A program made the translations under genes and the position numbers. DNA of 38,909 nucleotides from Flavobacteriaceae bacterium. GTDB taxonomy: Bacteria; Bacteroidota; Bacteroidia; Flavobacteriales; Flavobacteriaceae. The stretch covers positions 1 to 38,909 of the forward strand of contig CANKLK010000003.1 of the NCBI GenBank assembly GCA_947482805.1. The letters are read 5' to 3'. Below the pieces are notes generated by a model. It had not been told where the DNA came from. It saw nothing but the letters and a program-made list of their open reading frames with translations, and searched no databases. Of this stretch, positions 1 through 8,458 are shown piece by piece; position 1 is the first letter of the stretch; each line of letters begins with the position of its first letter.

Positions 1-782
1 ATATCCCAAATCGCTGCTTTTAATACATCAGGGGATGTCACAAACATATTTGCCGGATAAATATTAAGTTTTTCATATCGTTCCAAAACCTTAGTGCTTT
101 TGGCATCAAAAGCTTCAATTTCTTCAATTTCATCGCCAAAAAAATGTACTCGATACGGTTCATCGGCATAACTCGGAAAAATATCTACTGTATCTCCTTT
201 AATACGGAAAGTTCCAGGTAAAAACTCGGCTTCGGTTCTCGAATATAAACTTTGCACTAAACGGTGTAATAATTTGGTACGAGAGATGATTTCGCCTTTG
301 GCTATCGAAACTACATTCTTTTGAAACTCAACCGGATTTCCAATTCCGTATAAACACGATACCGAAGAAACCACAATAATATCACGACGCCCCGAAAGTA
401 GGGCAGAAGTGGTACTCAATCGTAGCTTTTCTAATTCTTCATTGATGGATAAATCTTTTTCGATATACGTTCCCGTTACCGGAATAAAGGCTTCAGGTTG
501 GTAATAGTCGTAATACGAAACAAAATACTGTACCGAATTATTGGGAAAAAACTGCTTGAATTCTGAATATAACTGAGCAGCCAATGTTTTGTTATGTGCC
601 AATACCAAAGTTGGTTTTTCAACGTTTTGTATGACATTAGCAACGGTAAACGTTTTTCCCGAACCGGTTACTCCCAATAAAGTTTGGAATTTATCACCAT
701 TTAGAATGCCATTGGAAAGTTTCTCAATAGCTTGCGGTTGATCACCAGTAGGTTTATAATCGGATACGACTTGGAATTTCAT
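1..782 (-). CDS. uvrB: UvrABC excinuclease subunit B, N-terminal part (cut by window edge)
   Basis: UvrB is the damage-verifying helicase-like subunit of nucleotide excision repair; it is loaded by UvrA and recruits UvrC. I translated the minus strand from the ATG at 782: the protein begins MKFQVVSDYKPTGDQPQAIE and carries a Walker A motif GVTGSGKT at residues 37-44, followed by LVLAHNKTLAAQL and the YYDYYQPEAFIP segment of the beta-hairpin that clamps DNA. About 260 codons are present, against about 660 for the whole family, so the helicase second half and UvrC-binding tail lie beyond the left edge. It starts 38 bases after the thiamine pyrophosphokinase stop and may be co-transcribed with it. 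Confidence 0.96.
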   Translation of the reverse strand, partial: MKFQVVSDYKPTGDQPQAIEKLSNGILNGDKFQTLLGVTGSGKTFTVANVIQNVEKPTLVLAHNKTLAAQLYSEFKQFFPNNSVQYFVSYYDYYQPEAFIPVTGTYIEKDLSINEELEKLRLSTTSALLSGRRDIIVVSSVSCLYGIGNPVEFQKNVVSIAKGEIISRTKLLHRLVQSLYSRTEAEFLPGTFRIKGDTVDIFPSYADEPYRVHFFGDEIEEIEAFDAKSTKVLERYEKLNIYPANMFVTSPDVLKAAIWD

Positions 783-820
783 TATTAGAAAAAGAATTTA
801 AGGAATGCTAATTTACAAAC

Positions 821-1483
821 TTAATCCCAACATTCCATTAATAATAAATCGCCATTGGAATGTGAAATAGAAACAATGCCATCTTCAATAACGTGGTTAC
901 TACTTCCGGTTCGATAACCAATTGTTAAATCTTCATTTTTTAATGAATAGAAAAGGTTTTGAGTCGTAATTCCAGTTACTTTTCCAATCGGAATTAAAGA
1001 AAGAATTGTATTGGCAGTATACCATTTTTCAAAAGTTTCTGGTAATAAATACACTTTTGAATGATCATCTAGAATAACTATTTTTAAAAGATTTCTATAG
1101 GCCACAATATTCGTTAAGTTGGTGATGGTGTGATCAGCACGTTTTCCGGTTGCCCAAATAACATTTACTGCCTTATGACCTTTTTCTATAAGATAATCGA
1201 ATGCTTTTTCTAAATCGGTTTTATCCTGATTGGGTGCGTATACAATTTCTAAAGGATATTGTTTTTCTTTATAATAATTGACATCTAAACCTCTGTCAAA
1301 ATCACCTAATAAGACATCTACTTTTATTCCTAACTCTAAAACACGTTCAATTGCAGAGTCTAGAACAATAACAATGGGTGACCATTCTAATAATTGCCCT
1401 AACAACTCAGAACTACATACTTCACCATTAGCAATAATCAATGCTGGTTCTTGGTCGTCGCGAACAATATGGTGTGATGACAT
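821..1483 (-). CDS. thiN: Thiamine pyrophosphokinase
   Basis: Transfers pyrophosphate from ATP to thiamine, making the cofactor thiamine diphosphate in the cytosol. The 220-residue length is normal. Family signatures are visible in order: LLGDFDR near residue 60 (metal and ATP site), the PNQDKTDLEKAF segment near 85, and TGKRADHTITNL near 113. There is no signal peptide. It lies upstream of uvrB on the same strand with a 38-base gap. No TPP riboswitch is visible in the 65 bases upstream, so control by thiamine is not evident. Symbol by family; the function call is secure. Confidence 0.93.
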   Translation of the reverse strand: MSSHHIVRDDQEPALIIANGEVCSSELLGQLLEWSPIVIVLDSAIERVLELGIKVDVLLGDFDRGLDVNYYKEKQYPLEIVYAPNQDKTDLEKAFDYLIEKGHKAVNVIWATGKRADHTITNLTNIVAYRNLLKIVILDDHSKVYLLPETFEKWYTANTILSLIPIGKVTGITTQNLFYSLKNEDLTIGYRTGSSNHVIEDGIVSISHSNGDLLLMECWD

Positions 1484-1548
1484 TTTTTACTAAAAGGTTT
1501 GATTGTAAAAGTAAATACAACTACTTTTCTATAACTACTTTTTTCGAA

Positions 1549-2370
1549 TTATTCTACAAGAATATATTCTTTAACCTCGGTTTTACTGAGGCGAAAATAA
1601 CCAAGAGCAAAATTATCAAAATTGGTTTGATTTACTACATTTCCTCTAATAGTTGCTGTTGGAGTTGAAAATGGACCAGCACTTGTTGTTCCCGTTTGTG
1701 CCAAAAGGATGTTCATGTAGTTGTAATAATTTCGAGAGACACCGTTTAATGTAAATTTTAATGTATCACCTGTTTTTAAATCTTCACTAAAATACAAACC
1801 AAACATTTCATTATTTTGAAAAAAACGGTCTTCTAAAACAGCATACTCCGGTATAACTTTATATGGGTCATCAATTCTCAAGAAATATTGATTGGTTTCG
1901 TTTTGCAAATCATTAAAAAAGAATTTAACTTCTTTTTCATTTCCAAGAATACCGCCATCATTTACTTGCTCAATTCGAGTAACGGCTGGCGTATTTAAAA
2001 GTTTTTCGCTAGAAGTATAGGTTTCGCCCAGATAGATAACTGTCAAAGTATAATTTTCTCCAACTACAGGAATAAAATTATAGCATTTATAGGTTCCTGC
2101 TGTTCCATCTTCGGTAAATGTAAATACTTGACTGTTGCTATTAGTAATAAAAACAGTAGCTCCAGAAACGGTAGGAATGGTATTAGAAAAATAACCTGTT
2201 GTAGTTGATAATTTTATTTTTTGTTCATTGCCACTGGTGTTTGCATACCAATTGATTGAGGCTTCAACTACCAATCGGGGTTTGCCTGTGGGTAAATCTA
2301 CATCGATAACTTTTTCACAAGAAATAAATGAAAAAAATAATAGGACTATTATAATATTGGATGTTTTCAT
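1549..2370 (-). CDS. DUF4249 family outer-membrane lipoprotein
   Basis: 273 residues. The N-terminus is a lipoprotein signal: a hydrophobic stretch ending in SFISC at residue 19, so the mature protein would be lipid-anchored at that cysteine. The following VIDVDLPTGKPRLVVEASI segment and the beta-rich body fit the DUF4249 family of Bacteroidota. Members typically sit directly after a TonB-dependent receptor, as here with a 3-base gap, and are inferred to be surface partners of that receptor in the way SusD-like lipoproteins serve SusC. Substrate unknown. The naming rests on the start motif, size and neighbour; biochemical function is inference. Confidence 0.85.
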   Translation of the reverse strand: MKTSNIIIVLLFFSFISCEKVIDVDLPTGKPRLVVEASINWYANTSGNEQKIKLSTTTGYFSNTIPTVSGATVFITNSNSQVFTFTEDGTAGTYKCYNFIPVVGENYTLTVIYLGETYTSSEKLLNTPAVTRIEQVNDGGILGNEKEVKFFFNDLQNETNQYFLRIDDPYKVIPEYAVLEDRFFQNNEMFGLYFSEDLKTGDTLKFTLNGVSRNYYNYMNILLAQTGTTSAGPFSTPTATIRGNVVNQTNFDNFALGYFRLSKTEVKEYILVE

Positions 2371-2373
2371 AAT

Positions 2374-4743
2374 TTAAAATTTGATGTTATACGTTGCACT
2401 TGGAACTATTCCAAAAATGGATAATCTAATCGCTTCATTTGAAGCAGTTTCGTCGTTTTGTCGGAAAGTTATAGAGGCAGCATTCATTCTATTGTATAAA
2501 TTATAAATTCCGAAAACCCATTCGGCTTGCCACTTTCTTTTTTTGTTTTTATTAGGTGTAAGTGTGGCAGAAACATCTATACGATGATAACTTGGTAAAT
2601 TGTTTTCATTCCTTGCACTAAAATTAGGAACGGTAATTCCTTCATATTCATATTGTCCGTCAGGAAAAGTTACCGGTTGTCCAGTTTGAAAGATTAGATT
2701 AGCGCTAAATCGCCATTTTTCTGTCCACTTATAATTGGCAACAACCGCTAGATTATGTAATTTGTCAAAACCAGTTTTGTACCAATCGCCATTGTTGATT
2801 CCGGTTTCAATAGCTGTTCTGCCTTCAACTTTTTGTTCTGTTCTCGAAAGTGTATAGGATAACCAGCCTTTAAAACGTCCCGTATTTTTTCGGAACAAAA
2901 CTTCCAGTCCATAAGCTCTTGCTTGACCATTAAGAACGACTCGCTCAATAGCTTCATTTGCTATTAAATTGGCACCATCAATATAATCAACACGGTTTTT
3001 TATTTTCTTAAAAAAGGTCTCTAATTCTAATGAATATTCATCATCATTTATATTTTGAAAATAGCCCAATGCGACTTGATCTAATAATTGTGGTTTTAAA
3101 AAGTTGTCGCTTGGAGCCCATACATCTAGAGGCGTTGGTGATTGTGTATTAGAAATTAGATGCAAATATTGCGACATTCGGTTGTAACTCGCTTTGATAG
3201 ATTGATTTTCATTAAAAGTATATGAAATGGCGAGTCGTGGTTCTAAATTTTCAAACTTAGCTATGGTTTCATTTTTTCCATAATTTACAGTTCCAATAGG
3301 TTCAGCACTTTCATATATTTGAAAATTAGGGTTAAAAATCACAGGCTGATTGTTAGCATAAGTATTTAGCGTTTGGTTTCCTAATCTAAGAAATGAACTC
3401 ACTCTTACTCCGTATGAGACTGCAATTTTATTAGAAATTTGATGTTCAGCATCAATATAAATAGCATTTTCAAGGGCATATTTTTTATCTAATTGATCTT
3501 CATTTATGCCAGAATCAGGTCGAGTAGGTTCTATTTTGCCCGGATTAAAATCATAGTAATTTGAATTGATACCATACGTTAATTTTAGTTTATCACTCAG
3601 ATAATGTTTAAAGTCGTATTTAATGTTATAGTTTTTGATACCACTATCCCAATTGAAACCAATTATATCTAAATTTAGGCCATAATAATAATCGGAATAT
3701 ATCATCGACAAATTCGAAAATAATTTTTCAGAAAACAAATGGTTCCATCTGAAGTTTATCACGGTATTTCCATAAGTATTTACAAAGCTATCATTCAGTT
3801 GGAAAACATCTCGTCCAAAATAACCCGAAAGATAGATGTTGTTTTTTTCATTTAAAGAGTAACTCAATTTCGTGTTCAAATCATAAAAGTAAGCCAAGTT
3901 AGGATTGTCAACTAGTTTTAAAAAAAGGTGCGCATAGGATGCTCTGCCTGCAACTACAAAGGAACCTTTTCCTTTTACAATTGGACCTTCGGCTAAAATT
4001 CTACTTGAGATTAATCCGATTCCTCCATTCATATGGAAATCATTTTTGTTGCCTTCTTTTTGATATATATCTAATACAGAGGATAATCTTCCTCCGTATC
4101 GAGCCGGAATTCCACCTTTGTAAAGTTTTAAATCTTTTATGGCATCTGGATTGAAAACTGAAAATAATCCAAAAAGATGAGAAGAATTATAAATTGTTGC
4201 CTCATCTAATAAAACTAAATTTTGATCGGCACTACCACCACGAACATTAAAACCTGATTGTCCTTCACCGGCATTGGTAACTCCGGGTAAGGTTAAAATA
4301 GATTTAATAATATCAACTTCACCAAATATTACTGGCATTTCTTTAATTTCTTGAATGGTGAGTTTATTAACACTCATTTCTGGTTTTCTAATGTCAACTC
4401 TTTTCTTATTATCAACTATAACTACTTCTTTAAGCAACTGACTTGATTCAGATATTAAAATGTTTTTTTTGATGTTGGAATTTAGACTAACTTTTTCTTC
4501 AATAACTTGATAGCCAACATAACTGATAGAAATTGTGTATTCTCCTTTGGGAAGGGTAATTGAATAAAAGCCATATTCATTAGTAGTGATTCCTGTCTTG
4601 GTTTCAAGTATAAAAACGTTTACACCAATTAGTGTTTCTTTTGTTTTGAGATCTGCAATTGTTCCACTTAAGGTGAATTTTTCTTGTGAAAATGAGAAGA
4701 TTGAAGTTAATAATACTATGAGAAGTATAATTTTTTTGATCAT
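2374..4743 (-). CDS. TonB-dependent outer-membrane receptor with carboxypeptidase-like regulatory domain
   Basis: 789 residues. A Sec signal peptide ends near FSFSQ (about residue 20). Residues about 23-105 form a CarboxypepD_reg-like domain (LSGTIADLKTKETLIGVNVF, then GEYTISISYVGYQ). A plug domain follows (about 115-230), with the typical SGFNVRGGSADQNLVLLDEA segment, and then a long beta-barrel to a terminal strand ending in Phe. It imports a ligand across the outer membrane using TonB energy. It is the first gene of a two-gene operon with the DUF4249 lipoprotein. The plug lacks anything that would name a substrate. A good promoter lies about 45 bases upstream. Confidence 0.93.
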   Translation of the reverse strand: MIKKIILLIVLLTSIFSFSQEKFTLSGTIADLKTKETLIGVNVFILETKTGITTNEYGFYSITLPKGEYTISISYVGYQVIEEKVSLNSNIKKNILISESSQLLKEVVIVDNKKRVDIRKPEMSVNKLTIQEIKEMPVIFGEVDIIKSILTLPGVTNAGEGQSGFNVRGGSADQNLVLLDEATIYNSSHLFGLFSVFNPDAIKDLKLYKGGIPARYGGRLSSVLDIYQKEGNKNDFHMNGGIGLISSRILAEGPIVKGKGSFVVAGRASYAHLFLKLVDNPNLAYFYDLNTKLSYSLNEKNNIYLSGYFGRDVFQLNDSFVNTYGNTVINFRWNHLFSEKLFSNLSMIYSDYYYGLNLDIIGFNWDSGIKNYNIKYDFKHYLSDKLKLTYGINSNYYDFNPGKIEPTRPDSGINEDQLDKKYALENAIYIDAEHQISNKIAVSYGVRVSSFLRLGNQTLNTYANNQPVIFNPNFQIYESAEPIGTVNYGKNETIAKFENLEPRLAISYTFNENQSIKASYNRMSQYLHLISNTQSPTPLDVWAPSDNFLKPQLLDQVALGYFQNINDDEYSLELETFFKKIKNRVDYIDGANLIANEAIERVVLNGQARAYGLEVLFRKNTGRFKGWLSYTLSRTEQKVEGRTAIETGINNGDWYKTGFDKLHNLAVVANYKWTEKWRFSANLIFQTGQPVTFPDGQYEYEGITVPNFSARNENNLPSYHRIDVSATLTPNKNKKRKWQAEWVFGIYNLYNRMNAASITFRQNDETASNEAIRLSIFGIVPSATYNIKF

Positions 4744-4790
4744 GAATTTAATAGTTATATTTAGAATGCCATTTTGATGCTTAAAGATAG

Positions 4791-4819
4791 CAAATGTAAC
4801 TTCCTAAATTGTTAATCAA
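4791..4819 (-). promoter_or_regulatory. Promoter of the TonB receptor/DUF4249 operon
   Basis: Read on the minus strand, TTG at 4819-4817 is followed after 18 bases by TACATTTG (4798-4791). This matches the Bacteroidota housekeeping promoter (TTG, 17-23 bases, TAnnTTTG). The predicted transcript start near 4785 gives a leader of about 40 bases. Confidence 0.6.
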
Positions 4820-4882
4820 TGGTTAATTTGGGTTAAATTTTGAGTAAAATTTGAATACTTTTACAAATTAAATGAATGGAAC

Positions 4883-5554
4883 ATGAAAGTAGCTTATGCT
4901 TTTTTATTTTTTATCTTATTTTCCTTCAAAGGTTTCTCTCAATTTGAGTTGCCAAAGAAGACAATTACTATTGCTCCGGTTTCTAATCCTAAGGGCGCTG
5001 ATTCTCAAACAAGTTCAAAATCCATATCCTATCCTAGCATTTTTGACAAAAAAGACAAATTAGGCGAAAGTGTTTCATTATTAAAGAAAAAACCGGAGGA
5101 AGAGAAAAGCATCTTTGAAAAAGAACAATTTGCTAGTCCGGCTAAAGAGTACACCGATAAAATGAACAAGCAAGTTACCGATGGAAAGATATATGATTAT
5201 TACAAAAAAGATTACCTGTTAGCAACTTATAAATGTTCTACAACCATAGCAAAATTTGCGCTTAAGGATTTTGGTGAACCCGATGGTGATGTTGTTCGAA
5301 TTTGGCTGAATGATGAAATTGTAATTAATGCCATTACTTTAGAAAATGGTTACAGAGAAATTCAATTAAATCTTAGAAATGGTCAGAACTTATTAGTTAT
5401 TGAGGCATTAAATGAAGGCATAGTTTCACCAAATACAGCACAGTTTAGTATTTTTAATGATAAAGGAGAAATTATAGGAAATAACCTTTCAGGACTGTTG
5501 ACCAATGTTAAAGCTACCATTATCATTAATAAAGTTGACATTTTAGGGCAATAA
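4883..5554 (+). CDS. Secreted protein of unknown function
   Basis: I do not recognise this gene. It encodes 223 residues with a clear Sec signal peptide (MKVAYAFLFFILFSFKGFSQ) and no cysteine at the cleavage point, so it is probably periplasmic rather than a lipoprotein. Residues about 30-90 are polar, Ser/Lys/Glu-rich and probably disordered. From about 95 on the sequence looks like a beta-sandwich, with alternating strands such as DGDVVRIWLNDEIVINAI and ILEALNEG-like turns. There is no T9SS tail and no catalytic motif that I can name. It is divergent from the TonB receptor, and its 3' end shares a two-way terminator with icd. Confidence 0.75.
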   Translation: MKVAYAFLFFILFSFKGFSQFELPKKTITIAPVSNPKGADSQTSSKSISYPSIFDKKDKLGESVSLLKKKPEEEKSIFEKEQFASPAKEYTDKMNKQVTDGKIYDYYKKDYLLATYKCSTTIAKFALKDFGEPDGDVVRIWLNDEIVINAITLENGYREIQLNLRNGQNLLVIEALNEGIVSPNTAQFSIFNDKGEIIGNNLSGLLTNVKATIIINKVDILGQ

Positions 5555-5592
5555 AAAAAGCGATTTTGTTTTGGAAACTAAACCGCTTTTTG
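5553..5592. terminator. Two-way terminator between the secreted protein and icd
   Basis: AAAAAAGCG on the left pairs with CGCTTTTT on the right around an AT-rich loop, giving a U-run in either direction. It lies between two convergent genes. Confidence 0.6.
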
Positions 5593-5612
5593 CTATTTTC
5601 AGATTAAAATTT

Positions 5613-6836
5613 CTATCCCAATTTTACATCTAAGTTTTCTTTAATTACAGCCAAGAAACCTTCAGTTGTAAAATAATCATCAGCGGTTAAACCTTCTGGC
5701 TTTACTAACATGGCTAAATCTTTAGTCATTTTTCCGCTTTCAACCGTTTCCACACAAACTTGTTCCAATTTTATACAGAAATCTATTAATGCCTGATTGT
5801 TATCTAATTTTCCTCTGTGCTCTAATCCACGTGTCCATGCAAATATTGACGCAATTGGATTGGTAGATGTAGCTTTTCCTTTTTGATGTTCTCTGTAATG
5901 ACGGGTTACTGTTCCATGAGCTGCTTCCGCTTCAACCGTTTTTCCATCTGGAGTTACCAAAACAGAAGTCATTAATCCTAACGAACCAAATCCTTGTGCC
6001 ACAGTATCCGATTGAACATCGCCATCATAGTTTTTACATGCCCATACAAATCCACCATTCCATTTCATGCAAGAAGCGACCATGTCATCAATAAGACGGT
6101 GTTCATAAGTCATTCCGTTAGCTTCAAAATCAGTTTTGTAATATTGTTGGAATACTTCTTCAAAAATATCTTTAAATCGACCGTCGTAAGCTTTTAAGAT
6201 TGTATTTTTTGTTGAAAGGTATAAAGGCCATTTTTTTGTCAAAGCCATTTGGAAAGAAGAATGGGCAAATCCATAGATACTTTCGTCAGTATTATACATA
6301 GACATTGCAACACCATCTCCTTTGAAATCGTATACATTCCAAGTTGTAGTTTCACCTGCTTCGTTAGTGAACGACATAGTCAACGTTCCTTTTCCTTTAA
6401 TTACTTTATCAGTAGCTTTATATTGATCTCCAAAAGCATGACGACCAATAACAATTGGTTTTGTCCAGCCTTGAACATAGCGAGGAACGTTTCTCATAAT
6501 TATTGGTTCACGGAAAACGGTTCCGCCAACGATATTACGAATCGTTCCGTTTGGAGATTTCCACATTTCAGAAAGATTAAATTCCTTTACTCTTTCTTCA
6601 TCCGGAGTAATAGTGGCACATTTAATACCTACATTATATTTTTTGATAGCTTCAGCAGAATCAATAGTAACTTGATCTTTAGTGGCATCTCTATGTTCAA
6701 TGCCCAAATCAAAGTATTTGATATCTAAATCGAGATAAGGAAGTATGAGTTGTTCTTTAATAAAACTCCAAATAATTCGAGTCATCTCATCACCATCCAA
6801 TTCTACTACCGGATTGGTCACTTTAATTTTTTCCAT
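5613..6836 (-). CDS. icd: NADP-dependent isocitrate dehydrogenase (eukaryote-like dimeric type)
   Basis: Oxidatively decarboxylates isocitrate to 2-oxoglutarate in the citric acid cycle with NADP. The 407-residue length and start ([21 protein letters not shown]) are those of the dimeric subfamily shared with eukaryotic cytosolic and mitochondrial enzymes, not the E. coli Icd type. Visible signatures are the substrate loop [19 protein letters not shown] (about 93-111), the metal-binding DDMVA segment and the [17 protein letters not shown] coenzyme-binding stretch. The gene is single, with its own -7 element 35 bases upstream. Nothing is unusual. Confidence 0.96.
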   Translation of the reverse strand: MEKIKVTNPVVELDGDEMTRIIWSFIKEQLILPYLDLDIKYFDLGIEHRDATKDQVTIDSAEAIKKYNVGIKCATITPDEERVKEFNLSEMWKSPNGTIRNIVGGTVFREPIIMRNVPRYVQGWTKPIVIGRHAFGDQYKATDKVIKGKGTLTMSFTNEAGETTTWNVYDFKGDGVAMSMYNTDESIYGFAHSSFQMALTKKWPLYLSTKNTILKAYDGRFKDIFEEVFQQYYKTDFEANGMTYEHRLIDDMVASCMKWNGGFVWACKNYDGDVQSDTVAQGFGSLGLMTSVLVTPDGKTVEAEAAHGTVTRHYREHQKGKATSTNPIASIFAWTRGLEHRGKLDNNQALIDFCIKLEQVCVETVESGKMTKDLAMLVKPEGLTADDYFTTEGFLAVIKENLDVKLG

Positions 6837-6870
6837 ATTCTTTTGGTTGATTTTTAATTTTTTGCGGTGA

Positions 6871-6878
6871 CAAATATA
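6871..6878 (-). promoter_or_regulatory. -7 element of the icd promoter
   Basis: TATATTTG on the minus strand, matching TAnnTTTG, 35 bases before the icd ATG. I do not find a TTG at the ideal distance, so the call rests on the -7 box alone. Confidence 0.4.
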
Positions 6879-6997
6879 ATTAATATGAGACGAAGTTTAT
6901 TGATAACCAAGTCTAAATCGATTGAATTATCATATTGTTATTTAAACATTAAAAAAGTGATAATTTGATAAAATATATTGTTTACTATTAACAAAAT

Positions 6998-7041
6998 AAA
7001 AAAAGCCTCGTCTTTTTGCGAATAGAGACGAGACTTTTTTT
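6998..7041. terminator. Terminator of rplS
   Basis: AAAAAAAGcCTCGTCT pairs with AGACGAGaCTTTTTTT around a loop of about 11 bases, with one mismatch. It starts 20 bases past the rplS stop on the minus strand. The long A and T flanks would let it work both ways. Confidence 0.75.
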
Positions 7042-7060
7042 ATGAAATGAAAGTTTAGAA

Positions 7061-7411
7061 TTATCTTCTTCTTTCTTTGATTTTTGCTTTTTTACCAGTA
7101 AGTTCTCTAAAGTAGTAGATACGAGCTCTTCTAACTTTACCTCTTTGGTTCACTTCTACTTTTTGTAAAGCTGGCATATTAACCGGGAAGATACGCTCTA
7201 CACCAACTGAACCAGACATTTTACGGATTGTAAAAGTTTCAGTCATTCCAGCACCTTTTCTTTGGATTACTACTCCTTTGAAAAACTGTGTTCTTGTTTT
7301 TTCACCCTCTTTAATTTCGTAGTAAACTGTGATAGTATCACCAGCACCAAACGCAGGGAAATCTTTTTTTGTTGATAATTCGTTGTTAACGAAATCTACT
7401 AAATTTGCCAT
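7061..7411 (-). CDS. rplS: 50S ribosomal protein L19
   Basis: 116 residues, normal for bacterial L19, which sits at the interface of the 30S and 50S subunits. The family core is clear: FPAFGAGDTITVYYEIKEGE, RTQFFKGVVIQRKGAG, then FTIRKMSGSVGVERIFPVN and a basic tail GKKAKIKERRR. It follows trmD on the same strand, as in the widespread trmD-rplS order, but 187 bases separate them here and rplS has its own strong promoter and a structured leader. It may therefore be regulated on its own. Confidence 0.97.
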   Translation of the reverse strand: MANLVDFVNNELSTKKDFPAFGAGDTITVYYEIKEGEKTRTQFFKGVVIQRKGAGMTETFTIRKMSGSVGVERIFPVNMPALQKVEVNQRGKVRRARIYYFRELTGKKAKIKERRR

Positions 7412-7480
7412 TTTTTTTTAATTATTATGGTTTTAAATCGGAGCAACATTCACGGTTTTCGCCAGAGGTTGGTCAAATGT
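7412..7480 (-). promoter_or_regulatory. Structured 5' leader of rplS, candidate L19 autoregulatory leader
   Basis: The roughly 70-base leader between the predicted transcript start and the ATG can fold. ACATT at its 5' end (7480-7476) pairs with AATGT further on, enclosing CCA-ACCTC-TGG and GG-CGAAAA-CC elements. An A-rich stretch precedes the start codon. Ribosomal-protein genes are often controlled by such leaders binding their own product, and I recall a reported leader motif for bL19 in Flavobacteria. Whether this sequence matches that model needs a covariance search. Confidence 0.4.
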
Positions 7481-7485
7481 GGGGG

Positions 7486-7515
7486 CAAATATAGAAAAGA
7501 ATTGATAATTGACAA
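7486..7515 (-). promoter_or_regulatory. Strong promoter of rplS
   Basis: On the minus strand, TTG at 7515-7513, exactly 19 bases, then TATATTTG at 7493-7486. This is close to a perfect Bacteroidota promoter, and it separates rplS transcription from trmD. Confidence 0.72.
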
Positions 7516-7597
7516 TGGATAATTAAAATTTTTTTAGTTCTCAGTTTCAGTCTCAGTTTGCAGTCAATTTTACTGTGACTGCGACTGTAAACTGTGA
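7500..7597. repeat. Low-complexity spacer with imperfect inverted repeat between rplS and trmD
   Basis: The part at 7500-7527 is built of near-repeats of ATTGATAATTGACAATGGATAA. The part at about 7539-7595 is a run of CAGT/CAGTC units (CAGTTTCAGTCTCAGT, later GACTGCGACTGTAAACTG) that can pair imperfectly with itself. The same TTGATAAT units recur inside mnmE. The folded CAGT part lies directly after the trmD stop and could act as its transcript end. Confidence 0.5.
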
Positions 7598-8275
7598 CTA
7601 ATCTTCTAGTAAATCCGGCCGCCTATTCTTAGTATGTTCAAACGCCATGTCTTCCCTCCATTTGTCAATTTTAGCAAAATGTCCGCTAGTCAAGACTTCG
7701 GGAACTTTCCAGCCTTTGTAATCTGCAGGGCGAGTATATATTGGTCCCGATAATAAATTATCCTGAAAACTATCTGTCAATGCCGAAGTTTCATCGGATA
7801 AAACACCTGGAATTAAACGGATAATAGCATCGCAAAATACAATAGCACCGATTTCACCTCCCGAAAGCACATAATCTCCAATTGAAATTTCTTTGGTAAT
7901 AAAATGATCACGAACGCGTTGGTCTACTCCTTTATAATGACCGCAAAGAATGATTATGTTCTCATACATTGATGCAGTGTTGGCCATTTTTTGATTCAAT
8001 GTTTCTCCATCGGGTGACATATAAATGATATCGTCGTAGTGTCGTTGACTTTTTAAATGGGTAATACAATCATCAATAGGCTGCACCATCATTACCATTC
8101 CAGCGCCACCACCAAAGGGGTAATCATCAACAGACTTTTGTTTGTTGGTTGTATAATCTCTTAAATTATGAAAATGCACTTCCACTAAACCTTTTTCGAT
8201 AGCACGTTTCATTATCGATGCTTCAAAAGGGCTTTTCATTAATTCAGGTAAAATGGTGATGATATCTATTCGCAT
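7598..8275 (-). CDS. trmD: tRNA (guanine-N1-)-methyltransferase
   Basis: Methylates G37 next to the anticodon, which prevents +1 frameshifting; a SPOUT-class enzyme with a trefoil knot. The start [20 protein letters not shown] is typical. [23 protein letters not shown] and [12 protein letters not shown] are the SAM-binding knot segments, and [16 protein letters not shown] is the catalytic linker region with its conserved Asp. 225 residues, normal. The bacterial neighbours rpsP and rimM are absent from this locus. Confidence 0.97.
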   Translation of the reverse strand: MRIDIITILPELMKSPFEASIMKRAIEKGLVEVHFHNLRDYTTNKQKSVDDYPFGGGAGMVMMVQPIDDCITHLKSQRHYDDIIYMSPDGETLNQKMANTASMYENIIILCGHYKGVDQRVRDHFITKEISIGDYVLSGGEIGAIVFCDAIIRLIPGVLSDETSALTDSFQDNLLSGPIYTRPADYKGWKVPEVLTSGHFAKIDKWREDMAFEHTKNRRPDLLED

Positions 8276-8279
8276 GGTG

Positions 8280-8287
8280 CAAATATA
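8280..8287 (-). promoter_or_regulatory. -7 element very close to the trmD start
   Basis: TATATTTG on the minus strand ends 4 bases before the trmD ATG. If used, the transcript would have almost no leader. No ideal -33 TTG is seen, so confidence is limited. Confidence 0.35.
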
Positions 8288-8298
8288 TAAAATAGTAT

Positions 8299-8449
8299 GT
8301 CACACTGAGCTACGTCTGTACTGACGAAGGAAGTATCGATGTGAGGAGCTTTTCCCGCTATCCGCTTCAATCTTTTTATACCTGACAGGTTTTAAACCTG
8401 TCAGGTATAAAAAGGATTTCCACTTCTATCGGGGCTAAGCGACCGTTAC
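8299..8449. repeat. Intergenic repeat element with a 41-base near-perfect palindrome (copy A)
   Basis: Non-coding. After a CACACTGAGC-type segment, CCCGCTATCCGCTTCAATC opens a unit that closes with CACTTCTATCGGGGCTAAG. In its middle, 8373-8413 is a palindrome with two perfect 20-base arms around one T (arms read TTTTTATACCTGACAGGTTT and its complement). The outer part matches a second element at 38339-38410, where the palindrome is replaced by a short hairpin. The palindrome could also end transcripts of the methyltransferase gene. Confidence 0.8.
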
Positions 8450-8458
8450 AATTAGAAC

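Noticed and set aside
1484..1548. TPP riboswitch before the thiamine pyrophosphokinase gene
   Set aside because: The 65-base spacer has no CTGAGA or ACCTGA core and is too short.
6249..6728. Open frame of 159 codons opposite icd
   Set aside because: It lies fully inside icd on the other strand and shows no family signature or signal.
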